From positions 1 to 36,213 of the IMG/VR virus record IMGVR_UViG_3300017710_000018: DNA of 36,213 nucleotides; one strand, given 5' to 3'. Below are positions 14,770 to 20,900 of the stretch, piece after piece (position 1 is the first letter of the stretch; each line of letters begins with the position of its first letter). The translations under genes and the position numbers were made by a program. The notes under the pieces were generated by a model that saw nothing but the letters and a program-made list of their open reading frames with translations, was not told the DNA's origin and did not search any database. The stretch comes from a virus.

Positions 14770-15171
14770 ATGCGTAGTGAAAAACAGACTAAAGTAGTTG
14801 AGCCTGAAGTAATTGATCAGGCAATAGATTGCTCTATGGGACTGCCTACGCTTTCTAAAAGTTTCTATATGGTACAGGCAAGAAAAGAAACACCAGACCA
14901 TGTTTCAGTACGGGAAAAATGTTTAAATTATTCCTGTCCCAAGGAGTCAAGCCTTGTGGGTATAAACAAAGCCATATTGAAAGTGAAGAATTTTGGCAGA
15001 GGTATATGTAAGCTGATTTTCTTCATTAGGGTTGTATGCTTATCCGAAATTCTGCTGGTAGACGGAGCAGTAGAGTACAATCCTTGATCACGAAATGAGG
15101 GAGCGTTTGATAACTTTTATTCCTATCCTTACTTTTATTCCCCTAATAGTAAATCGTTCCCTCATTTTTTT
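14770..15171 (+). ncRNA. Probable novel structured noncoding RNA (about 400 nt)
   Basis: It is bounded by a promoter and a terminator, and it is less AT-rich than its neighbours. Local helices visible by eye: GCGTAG 14772-14777 with CTACGC 14846-14851. This closes GACTA/TAGTT (14787-14791/14795-14799), GCCTGA/TCAGGC (14802-14807/14817-14822) and ATAGA/TCTAT (14824-14828/14833-14837). Further 3' are GAAACA/TGTTTC (14887-14892/14901-14906), CCC-AAGG/CCTT-GT-GGG (14938-14944/14952-14960) and GCAGA/TCTGC (14996-15000/15051-15055), the last enclosing GTAAGC/GCTTAT. It does not match tmRNA, RNase P, SRP or 6S by eye. A 105-codon frame (14770-15087) crosses it, but it has no ribosome-binding site and no protein-like pattern. 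Confidence 0.62.
15093..15171 (+). terminator. Large-loop terminator at the 3' end of the structured RNA
   Basis: AAATGAGGGAGCG (15093-15105) pairs with CGTTCCCTCATTT (15155-15167) over 13 bp with one G-U, followed by seven T. The 49-base loop is pyrimidine-rich and contains ACTTTTATTCC twice, 18 bases apart (15113, 15131). Confidence 0.8.
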
Positions 15172-15190
15172 AAAAACTTTATTTACAAGA

Positions 15191-15220
15191 TTGACTTTTA
15201 GATATTTTTTTGGTTATAAT
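15191..15220 (+). promoter_or_regulatory. Sigma70-like promoter
   Basis: TTGACT (15191-15196), an 18-base spacer and a perfect TATAAT (15215-15220) lie 31 bases before the ATG of the next gene, directly after the terminator. The -10 continues into ATATCCCAA, which also appears upstream of the gene at 18243. Confidence 0.75.
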
Positions 15221-15250
15221 ATCCCAACTAATTAAGATAAGGAGTATCAA

Positions 15251-16132
15251 ATGACTTTAATTAAAATAAATAACAAGCATAGAGATAAAATCTTAGCTGA
15301 ATGGTCTAAGATTGTCTTACAAACAAAAACACCTATGAGAAAAAAACTTGATGTAGCAGTTAGTAATTTTTTAGCATATAGAACTAAAGCATATCAAATA
15401 GCAACCAATATGGTGTATGGTCAAATCTCTCATTCTGATTTGGAAACATTTAGAAAATTTAAAACAACTTCGAAAGTAAGTCATCTTTATGCAAAAACAA
15501 CTTTTGATGTTGAACAAAAGGAAAGCTATCCACTTGGAAATAAAACTGTGATGAAGCCTTATCATTTTGATTATTCAGATAAATGTTTGGATTTTAATTT
15601 ATCAACTGATCAGGCAGTAGCATTGCATTTTGATGAATTACTACAACAAGATTTAAATCCTTTTTGTCTAAATGTCTTTTCGTCTAATATTCCTAATAGT
15701 TTTCAAAAACCAAGAAACGATAGTAATATGGGTGATAAAGTATCTACATGGATTAGAAATAATTGCCCTGTTGTATTTTCGTATTATTATGATGATAAAA
15801 AAATTCCTAATCCTTTTTATTTTGAAGTGCCAGATATAAGTAGCCATAAGTTAGATTTTAGGGTTAAAACAAAAAAGGATTTTAATTTCTTAAAAGAATA
15901 TGTGAAGACAAAGGAACACTTAAATTTATCTGTAAAAAAACTTCTTGAAGAGCATTATACAAATTTAACAAAAATGCGTGAGTATTTAAAAACTTGTAAA
16001 GATACTAATGATGTTAAGAAAGTTTGGAACGATTTTAATCATACAATTTTAAATGAAAAAATTGGTAAATCTCTTTCTATTGTATCTTCAGAACTTGTTG
16101 ATGATCTTAAAGGATTAATGGAGTTAAGATAA
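15251..16132 (+). CDS. Unknown protein, first gene of second accessory operon (293 aa)
   Basis: ATG 15251 has AAGGAG eight bases upstream and its own promoter. The 293-residue protein is basic and aromatic-rich. The N-terminal region is helical, the middle probably beta (KPYHFDYSDKCLDFNLS), and the C-terminus is helical (LLEEHYTNLTKMREYLKTC). I recognise no domain, catalytic motif or membrane segment. It is coupled to the next gene by TAATG. A phage accessory or takeover function is possible, but nothing visible supports a specific one. Confidence 0.75.
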   Translation: MTLIKINNKHRDKILAEWSKIVLQTKTPMRKKLDVAVSNFLAYRTKAYQIATNMVYGQISHSDLETFRKFKTTSKVSHLYAKTTFDVEQKESYPLGNKTVMKPYHFDYSDKCLDFNLSTDQAVALHFDELLQQDLNPFCLNVFSSNIPNSFQKPRNDSNMGDKVSTWIRNNCPVVFSYYYDDKKIPNPFYFEVPDISSHKLDFRVKTKKDFNFLKEYVKTKEHLNLSVKKLLEEHYTNLTKMREYLKTCKDTNDVKKVWNDFNHTILNEKIGKSLSIVSSELVDDLKGLMELR

Positions 16133-16386
16133 TGAAAACAATAATTAATGAAAATGGAAAGCCTGAAGGATATGAAATCGAATTAACCCCTATCGATAAA
16201 TCAGCTATGAATTTAATAGTAAAAGAACATGCTGATCTTACCCTTTGCTTACAAGAACTCGATAATTGGATAATGGCATTAAAAGAAGTCCAAGAAGAAA
16301 CTTTATCAAAAGACGCTCAAGTTGAAGTAGCTAATATTTTAGAAAAGCATGATTGTTATAGTTTAGTTAGAGATTTATCTGATTAA
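16132..16386 (+). CDS. Hypothetical acidic protein (84 aa)
   Basis: Coupled to the upstream stop (TAATG). The product starts with short strands (MKTIINENGKPEGYEIEL), then two helices rich in Asp/Glu (LNLIVKEHADLTLCLQEL type, ending DCYSLVRDLSD). No family is recognised. It probably works with, or is at least co-produced with, the 293-residue protein. Confidence 0.65.
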   Translation: MKTIINENGKPEGYEIELTPIDKSAMNLIVKEHADLTLCLQELDNWIMALKEVQEETLSKDAQVEVANILEKHDCYSLVRDLSD

Positions 16387-16402
16387 AAAGCTTGAATTTT
16401 TT

Positions 16403-16430
16403 CTAGTATCCTATTATTCTGGGATACTAG
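16403..16430 (+). promoter_or_regulatory. Perfect 9-bp hairpin between operon genes
   Basis: CTAGTATCC (16403-16411) and GGATACTAG (16422-16430) form a perfect inverted repeat with a 10-base loop. No T-run follows, but six T precede it, so it could terminate on the other strand or act as an operator or mRNA stabiliser. The next gene's AGGGG site begins six bases later. Confidence 0.5.
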
Positions 16431-16446
16431 ATTAAAGGGGAATAAA

Positions 16447-17049
16447 ATGAAAAAAACTTATAATTTATACACAGATCAAAAAAACGCATGGTTAGAAGTT
16501 CCTAGCATGGATGTTGTTTACTTAGATATTTACAAAAAAATAAGCCCATTTTCTTATTTTGCAAAATATGTTGATAGTAATAATAACAATGTAATGGGTA
16601 AGATTTATTTAGAAGAAGCTTTAGACCTTACTTTATTTGAACAAGCTTATAAAAAAGCATTTAAAGAAAATCCAAATATTAAAGAATTACCTTATTCAAA
16701 ACCTATTAGAGAATTTGATAGATTTGATGAAAAACAAATTATTGTTGAGAATAATTTTAAACTTGGTGATTTTGTTTTTTGTAATGCATTTAGAAAAAGA
16801 GATTATGTAAAATGGAAAATTATAAAAATTGGTAAACCTCATTATCAATTTACGGATAGATATGGCAAACATCCTATTTCTATTAAAATTAAACAAAGCA
16901 CTAAAAAATATCATGACGGAAGTGAGTGGGATGTAATCAATAATCCTAATATTAAAAATGTTTTTAATAATCAGCTTGAACCTTATTTTAAAATAGAGGC
17001 TAAGAAATTTTGGGATGAAGCAATTCAAAGGTGGGAAGCAAATGTCTAA
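16447..17049 (+). CDS. Unknown protein (200 aa)
   Basis: ATG 16447 with AAAGGGG upstream. The protein is very Lys/Tyr/Phe/Asn-rich, reflecting strong AT bias. A central segment FKLGDFVFCNAFRKRDYVKWKI looks like a small beta-barrel of the kind found in KOW/SH3-like domains. It is followed by a strand-rich part and a helical end. I recognise no family. It overlaps the next gene by eight bases. Confidence 0.65.
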   Translation: MKKTYNLYTDQKNAWLEVPSMDVVYLDIYKKISPFSYFAKYVDSNNNNVMGKIYLEEALDLTLFEQAYKKAFKENPNIKELPYSKPIREFDRFDEKQIIVENNFKLGDFVFCNAFRKRDYVKWKIIKIGKPHYQFTDRYGKHPISIKIKQSTKKYHDGSEWDVINNPNIKNVFNNQLEPYFKIEAKKFWDEAIQRWEANV

Positions 17050-18217
17050 AACAATTCAAGAAGTAATCAGGGAAGTAAAATATTTAAAAATACAACGTCA
17101 AAACCAAGATGACATTATTGAATTGAAAGAAGAAATTAAGTCTATCAGCACAGATTTAGAAAATCTTGCTCAAGCTAGTTTAGATTTAGTTAAAAAAATT
17201 AATTCTGATAACGAGGAAGAAAGAGAAAATCTTGAAGAATATGAAAATAAACAATTAGGAAAAAAATATCCAAATGTTTATAAAGATTTCGCTGAAGAAG
17301 AGGAAGAAGAAGAGAAAGAAGAAGAGGAAGAGGAAGAAGAAGAAGAAGAGGAAGAGGAAGAAGAAGAGGAAAGCCAAGACGCAATAATAGATCCAAAAGT
17401 AGAAAGCACGTCAAACCTTGAATATGATAATAGTAATAGCGACTATGAGAAATGGCAAAAAGAAGAAAGAAGATTAATAGAGCTTTTAGTACCTGAAAAA
17501 TATCATAAAAAAGATGATAACGAACTATCAATTATAAACCCTGAAATAATATCTTTTGATATACCAAAAACATGGAAAGTAGATTTTAAAATAAAATATA
17601 TTCCATTAATAAATGATAGATATGTCGGTGTCTTTGATTTTGAATATAACATTGGTGGGAGTTTTTCACCAATAGTTATTCAATCAAAACATCATAAAAG
17701 TTTACAAGAATTAAAAAATTACTTCATAAAAATATTTTTAGAAGTGGTGCAAAACGATAGAGCAAGGGGCGAACACATGACAAGTCTGGGAAAAAATGCG
17801 TCAGGAATATTTAAATATTTTGATAAATATACAAAACTTTTAATACCTGATGAAAATAAAGAAGTCGAAGAAAAGCCCAAAATAAAACCTAAGAAAAAGC
17901 CCAATAAAAAAGAAGTAAAAAAAGATAATTCAAAAGGTATTCTTAAAGAATATACAGAAATATTTAAAAAAATTAATTGTCAGGATGCTTGTAAGTTTGA
18001 AACATTGATTAACCTTTTTGAAAAGTTCAACAATAAAGTACGATCAATAAAAAACTATCCTGATAGAGAATTAAAAAGACCTTTTATCTTTAATTGGAGC
18101 AAATCAAAATTTGTTTTTCCTTGTGAAAACTTCGTACAATTTGAAGAGGATTTTTTACAATTTTTTAAAAAAATGAGTAGAAAAAAAGCTTATCTTTTTG
18201 ATTTAACCAAGGTATAA
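17042..18217 (+). CDS. Unknown protein with poly-glutamate tract (391 aa)
   Basis: ATG 17042 overlaps the previous gene and has GGTGGGA upstream. The N-terminal 80 residues are a coiled coil. Residues encoded at 17294-17371 are 26 acidic codons, all Glu except a single Lys. A Ser/Asn linker, a globular middle (FKIKYIPLINDRYVGVF, with an ERRLIELL helix before it), a Lys/Pro-rich basic linker (KPKIKPKKKPNKKE) and a C-terminal domain follow. No known family. The acidic tract could mimic DNA or bind basic proteins. The stop lies inside the TATAAT of the next leader. Confidence 0.7.
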   Translation: MSKTIQEVIREVKYLKIQRQNQDDIIELKEEIKSISTDLENLAQASLDLVKKINSDNEEERENLEEYENKQLGKKYPNVYKDFAEEEEEEEKEEEEEEEEEEEEEEEEEESQDAIIDPKVESTSNLEYDNSNSDYEKWQKEERRLIELLVPEKYHKKDDNELSIINPEIISFDIPKTWKVDFKIKYIPLINDRYVGVFDFEYNIGGSFSPIVIQSKHHKSLQELKNYFIKIFLEVVQNDRARGEHMTSLGKNASGIFKYFDKYTKLLIPDENKEVEEKPKIKPKKKPNKKEVKKDNSKGILKEYTEIFKKINCQDACKFETLINLFEKFNNKVRSIKNYPDRELKRPFIFNWSKSKFVFPCENFVQFEEDFLQFFKKMSRKKAYLFDLTKV

Positions 18218-18242
18218 TATCCCAATATTTAGGGAGAATAAA
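18213..18242 (+). promoter_or_regulatory. Leader with -10-like box and RBS-holding hairpin
   Basis: TATAAT (18213-18218) is followed by TCCC (18220-18223), which can pair with GGGA (18232-18235). This pairing covers the GGGAG ribosome-binding site of the gene at 18243. The sequence ATAATATCCCAA is shared with the promoter at 15215. Confidence 0.45.
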
Positions 18243-18854
18243 ATGCAACAACTAATCAAATTAAGTCAAACGTCAAAATTAAATTGTTTTTCTTTTGGTC
18301 TTGATGCTCGTGAGTGTATAACAGGGCAAAAACTAGCCAAGAAAAAAAATACAACGTGTTCAAAATGCTACGCACTCAGGGGCAATTATAATTTTTCAAG
18401 CGTAAAAAAAGGAAAAAAAACTAATTTAAATCATCTTAATGCTAAATATTTTGTGTATGTCATGACTTACCAATTGCAAAGCCTACGCCTTTTCAGGTGG
18501 TTTGATAGTGGGGATTTACCACATTTTAAATCCTTATTAAAAATTGTTGAGATTGCAAAAAATACCCCTCATTGTAATCATTGGTTAGCAACTAGAGAAA
18601 TTAAGTTTAAAGTAAAATTAGATAAAATGGTTGAAAGTGGAAAAATCAAACTTCCAAAAAATTTAATGATTAGGTATTCAAGCCCAGAGATTGACGGAAA
18701 ACCTTTAAAAACTCAAAAATATACATCAACAGTCCATAAAGATAAAAAACCAATTGGATTTATTTGCAAAGCCCCTTCACAAGGTAATAAATGCCTCGAT
18801 TGTGTTGCCTGTTGGGATAAGAGAATAAAAAATATTTCTTATAAATTGCATTGA
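18243..18854 (+). CDS. GP88-family protein
   Basis: A 203-residue protein that I recognise as the phage gene product 88 family. It has CITGQKLAKKKNTTCSKCYA (conserved Cys cluster), then GNYNFSSV, FRWFDSGDL, HWLATREI, and a C-terminal CKAPSQGNKCLDCVACW cluster. The paired Cys clusters at both ends suggest metal binding, possibly an Fe-S cluster. The role is not established in any system I know. GGGAG lies eight bases upstream within a leader hairpin. The stop overlaps the TTG start of the next gene (TTGA). Confidence 0.8.
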   Translation: MQQLIKLSQTSKLNCFSFGLDARECITGQKLAKKKNTTCSKCYALRGNYNFSSVKKGKKTNLNHLNAKYFVYVMTYQLQSLRLFRWFDSGDLPHFKSLLKIVEIAKNTPHCNHWLATREIKFKVKLDKMVESGKIKLPKNLMIRYSSPEIDGKPLKTQKYTSTVHKDKKPIGFICKAPSQGNKCLDCVACWDKRIKNISYKLH

Positions 18855-19237
18855 AACCTGAAAATAAATTTAAATCTAAAATCATAAAAAATCTTAGTGC
18901 AAATACTTTTGCAATAGAAACATATTTAAAATTTGGTCTTCCTGATATTTACGGATTTTATAAAAATAGTTCCTTTTGGCTTGAATTTAAATGTAGCAAG
19001 ATGAAAAAAATTAATATCTCACCTTTACAAATATCTTGGAATTATAAGCACTTTGAATATAACCCCATTAATTTTTATATAGTAGAGAGCCTTGAAGCAA
19101 GAAGCTTTAAACTCTTCAGGGGAAATCAGGGAAAAGACCTTTTAAAAATAGGCTTTGATCTTGAGCCGTGCCTCATGCATCTTGAACCAAGAAGCGAAGA
19201 CTATAAAAAACTAGATAATTTTCTTAAATCGTTATAA
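18851..19237 (+). CDS. PD-(D/E)XK / VRR-NUC-like nuclease (128 aa)
   Basis: TTG 18851 is coupled to the GP88 stop. The core reads GLPDIYGFYKNSSFWLEFK, giving the classic G-x-P-D followed after about ten residues by E-x-K. It is followed by SPLQISWNYK, which matches the P-x-Q-x-x-W helix seen in VRR-NUC and phage endonucleases. The nuclease core is complete. A role in recombination or host DNA attack is possible. It is the second nuclease of this fold in the window and clearly divergent from the one at 7396. Confidence 0.72.
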   Translation: MKPENKFKSKIIKNLSANTFAIETYLKFGLPDIYGFYKNSSFWLEFKCSKMKKINISPLQISWNYKHFEYNPINFYIVESLEARSFKLFRGNQGKDLLKIGFDLEPCLMHLEPRSEDYKKLDNFLKSL

Positions 19238-19238
19238 A

Positions 19239-19264
19239 CTCCCAATTAAAAGGGAGAATAAAAA
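19239..19264 (+). promoter_or_regulatory. RBS-holding leader hairpin
   Basis: CTCCC (19239-19243) pairs perfectly with GGGAG (19252-19256) across an 8-base loop. GGGAG is the ribosome-binding site for the ATG at 19265, so the hairpin should hide it until melted or bound. Confidence 0.55.
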
Positions 19265-19621
19265 ATGCAAGATATAATATTAAAAAATGCATTGGTTGAA
19301 CTAGGTTTGCCTCAAGAAGAGGTATCTATTGCGATTAATGATTTCAAAGAAGTACAGATGAAAGATCAATGGAACAAGGAATATGATTGTCTTGATAGTG
19401 ATGATTGTAATTGTCCTGAGTGTGAACAAGACGGATTGGCTCACATTGTTGGCGAGGCTCGTGCCATGTTTGGTGATAATGTTCCTGATGCTTTTGATCT
19501 TTTATATTCAAGACTTGAGCATTACGGCAAAACTCATATTAAGAATTTTAACTTAGATCGTTTCACGGCTCAGGTTAATTTGGCTGATGTTAATTATAAA
19601 GTTAGAAATGGAGAAGCATAA
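19265..19621 (+). CDS. Hypothetical acidic protein with CxCxxC (118 aa)
   Basis: The product contains YDCLDSDDCNCPECEQDG, four closely spaced cysteines in an acidic setting that could bind a metal. Two helical regions flank it (ALVELGLPQEEVSIAINDF and PDAFDLLYSRLEHYG). Base composition is less AT-rich than the genes before it. No family is recognised. It ends in a TAATG overlap with the next gene, and its translation is likely controlled by the leader hairpin. Confidence 0.65.
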   Translation: MQDIILKNALVELGLPQEEVSIAINDFKEVQMKDQWNKEYDCLDSDDCNCPECEQDGLAHIVGEARAMFGDNVPDAFDLLYSRLEHYGKTHIKNFNLDRFTAQVNLADVNYKVRNGEA

Positions 19622-20103
19622 TGGGATTATGTTTTGACGATCATTTATTATCTGATGAAGCTTTAAAAATATATCATCAACCATTATATGGTTTTTTCAG
19701 ATGTTATGGAGCGTACATTTGTATGACATTATTGGGTTTACAAGTAAGCGTGATTAATGATGAAACTATTCCTGAGATTAAAAAACGTGAAGAGATACTT
19801 AATGCTATTAGTGATGATAATAAGCCTCAGGAATCTTTTATTAATTGGGAATTGTTTAAAGGTTTAAGCACCAATGCTCCATTTACTTCTAGAGATATTT
19901 GGATTAGACGAGTCATCAGACCTGTTGGGGACGTGGAGCGAGACAAGTATCTTGGTAAACAAAAAATAAATAAAATCAAAAAGGATCACTACTCAGAAAT
20001 TATGAAGATCAAAGGTGATCCTGCGAAGGTAGACGAACACGAGAATAAAGTTCTTGCTTATATAAAAGGGTTACCAGAAGCCTTATATGGCCAGCAACAA
20101 TAA
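19621..20103 (+). CDS. Hypothetical protein (160 aa)
   Basis: Coupled to the previous gene by TAATG. The N-terminal 45 residues include two aromatic/hydrophobic helices (GFFRCYGAYICMTLLGLQVSV), possibly membrane-associated. The remainder is charged and soluble-looking, with WIRRVIRPVGDVERDKY and a helical C-terminus. No domain is recognised. It ends the accessory island just before a hairpin-rich gap. Confidence 0.65.
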   Translation: MGLCFDDHLLSDEALKIYHQPLYGFFRCYGAYICMTLLGLQVSVINDETIPEIKKREEILNAISDDNKPQESFINWELFKGLSTNAPFTSRDIWIRRVIRPVGDVERDKYLGKQKINKIKKDHYSEIMKIKGDPAKVDEHENKVLAYIKGLPEALYGQQQ

Positions 20104-20474
20104 GCGTGAGGCACGATCCAAGGATCAGGGTATTAAAGCCCTGATCTTCATCCTAATATCTTTATTAATCTTTTAACTTTACTTGGGGCTAGAGCTCTGG
20201 CCCCATAATCTTCTCCCAAAAACCTCTAAAATTTAGTCGGCAATAAATGCTATTTTTTTCACCTCCAGGCATTTTTTTTAATTAGCCCTGAGGCGTGTAT
20301 CTGGACACATGAACCAGGGGCAGCAGCTGCGGGTCCCTTGAGCCTAGAAAATCCAAACCTTTTTTTAAGCAACCCCCACCACCAAAAATCGGCCCACGAA
20401 AAATTTTACATACCCCTATAGCCCTAATTCACACAAACATTTACATCCCAAATCATTTGCATATACTAAGATCA
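20104..20474 (+). ncRNA. Hairpin-rich gap: terminators, leader or second structured RNA
   Basis: No gene is seen in these 371 bases, and G+C is visibly higher than in the genes around. Perfect helices include GATCAGGG/CCCTGATC (20123-20130/20139-20146), TGGGGC/GCCCCA (20184-20189/20200-20205) with an AGAGCTCT palindrome in its loop, and AAATGC/GCATTT (20245-20250/20269-20274). GCCCTG/CAGGGGC (20285-20290/20315-20321) encloses GTGT/ACAC. A GCAGCTGC palindrome lies at 20323-20330. It divides the accessory island from the packaging/head operon. It may be a leader, a small RNA, or a packaging-site region. Confidence 0.45.
20245..20280 (+). terminator. Rho-independent-like terminator
   Basis: AAATGC and GCATTT (6 bp) enclose an 18-base loop containing CACCTCC, and the 3' arm runs into eight T. 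The stem is short and AT-containing, so efficiency is uncertain. Confidence 0.5.
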
Positions 20475-20900
20475 ATGATCAAAAGAAGATTTGATTTAAA
20501 TCCTTATGAAGCTCTTGGTTGCATGGTTCGTATCAACTACGACAGTAATTACATGAAGTTTATGGAGGTAGAACATCTTATAGACCACTATCTTAAAAGT
20601 ATTGTTCAGGGAAACTATCTCCTTTGGACAAGAGATAATAAACCTTTTGCCTATGCAACGTGGGTCCCTAGCCAAGAAAAAACCGAAGTGTTCCATATGG
20701 CAGCCCCCTACGGCAAAGTTTTGTACCTATGTAAAGACTTGAAAAGGTACTTAAATAAATATAAAAAAATATATAAGGTAAGTTTCATGAGACGTGACTC
20801 ACGAGGCAATCTTAAACGAAATGGATATATAAATACATGGGATCAGAAACAGGAAAAAGTTCAAGGAACGCAGAGAGACAAGCAAACACCGCTGAGTTAA
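20475..20900 (+). CDS. HlyC-like acyltransferase-family protein
   Basis: A 141-residue protein whose middle, VQGNYLLWTRDNKPFAYATW (residues 44-63), closely resembles the LTRDN-P-AY-SW region of toxin-activating lysine acyltransferases such as HlyC. The following FHMAAPYGKV matches the I-A-P-F-G element. HlyC acylates an internal lysine of a pore-forming toxin using acyl-ACP. Here the residue equal to HlyC Asp92 appears to be His74, and no clear equal of HlyC His23 is seen, so activity may differ or be lost. ATG 20475 is chosen; no strong ribosome-binding site is visible. It overlaps the next gene by 64 bases. The fold assignment is likely; the substrate is unknown. Confidence 0.65.
   Translation: MIKRRFDLNPYEALGCMVRINYDSNYMKFMEVEHLIDHYLKSIVQGNYLLWTRDNKPFAYATWVPSQEKTEVFHMAAPYGKVLYLCKDLKRYLNKYKKIYKVSFMRRDSRGNLKRNGYINTWDQKQEKVQGTQRDKQTPLS

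Noticed and set aside
14772-14851. Cloverleaf-like fold at the RNA 5' end read as a tRNA
   Set aside because: The stem lengths and loops do not fit a tRNA: the acceptor is only 6 bp, and no GTTC T-loop or usual D-loop is present.
14770-15087. 105-codon protein frame over the structured RNA
   Set aside because: No ribosome-binding site, no recognisable pattern, and the bases are better explained by extensive pairing. It is kept as an alternative in the RNA entry.
17199-17531. Minus-strand Leu-rich frame resembling a membrane protein
   Set aside because: It is the complement of the poly-Glu codons and has no start signals.
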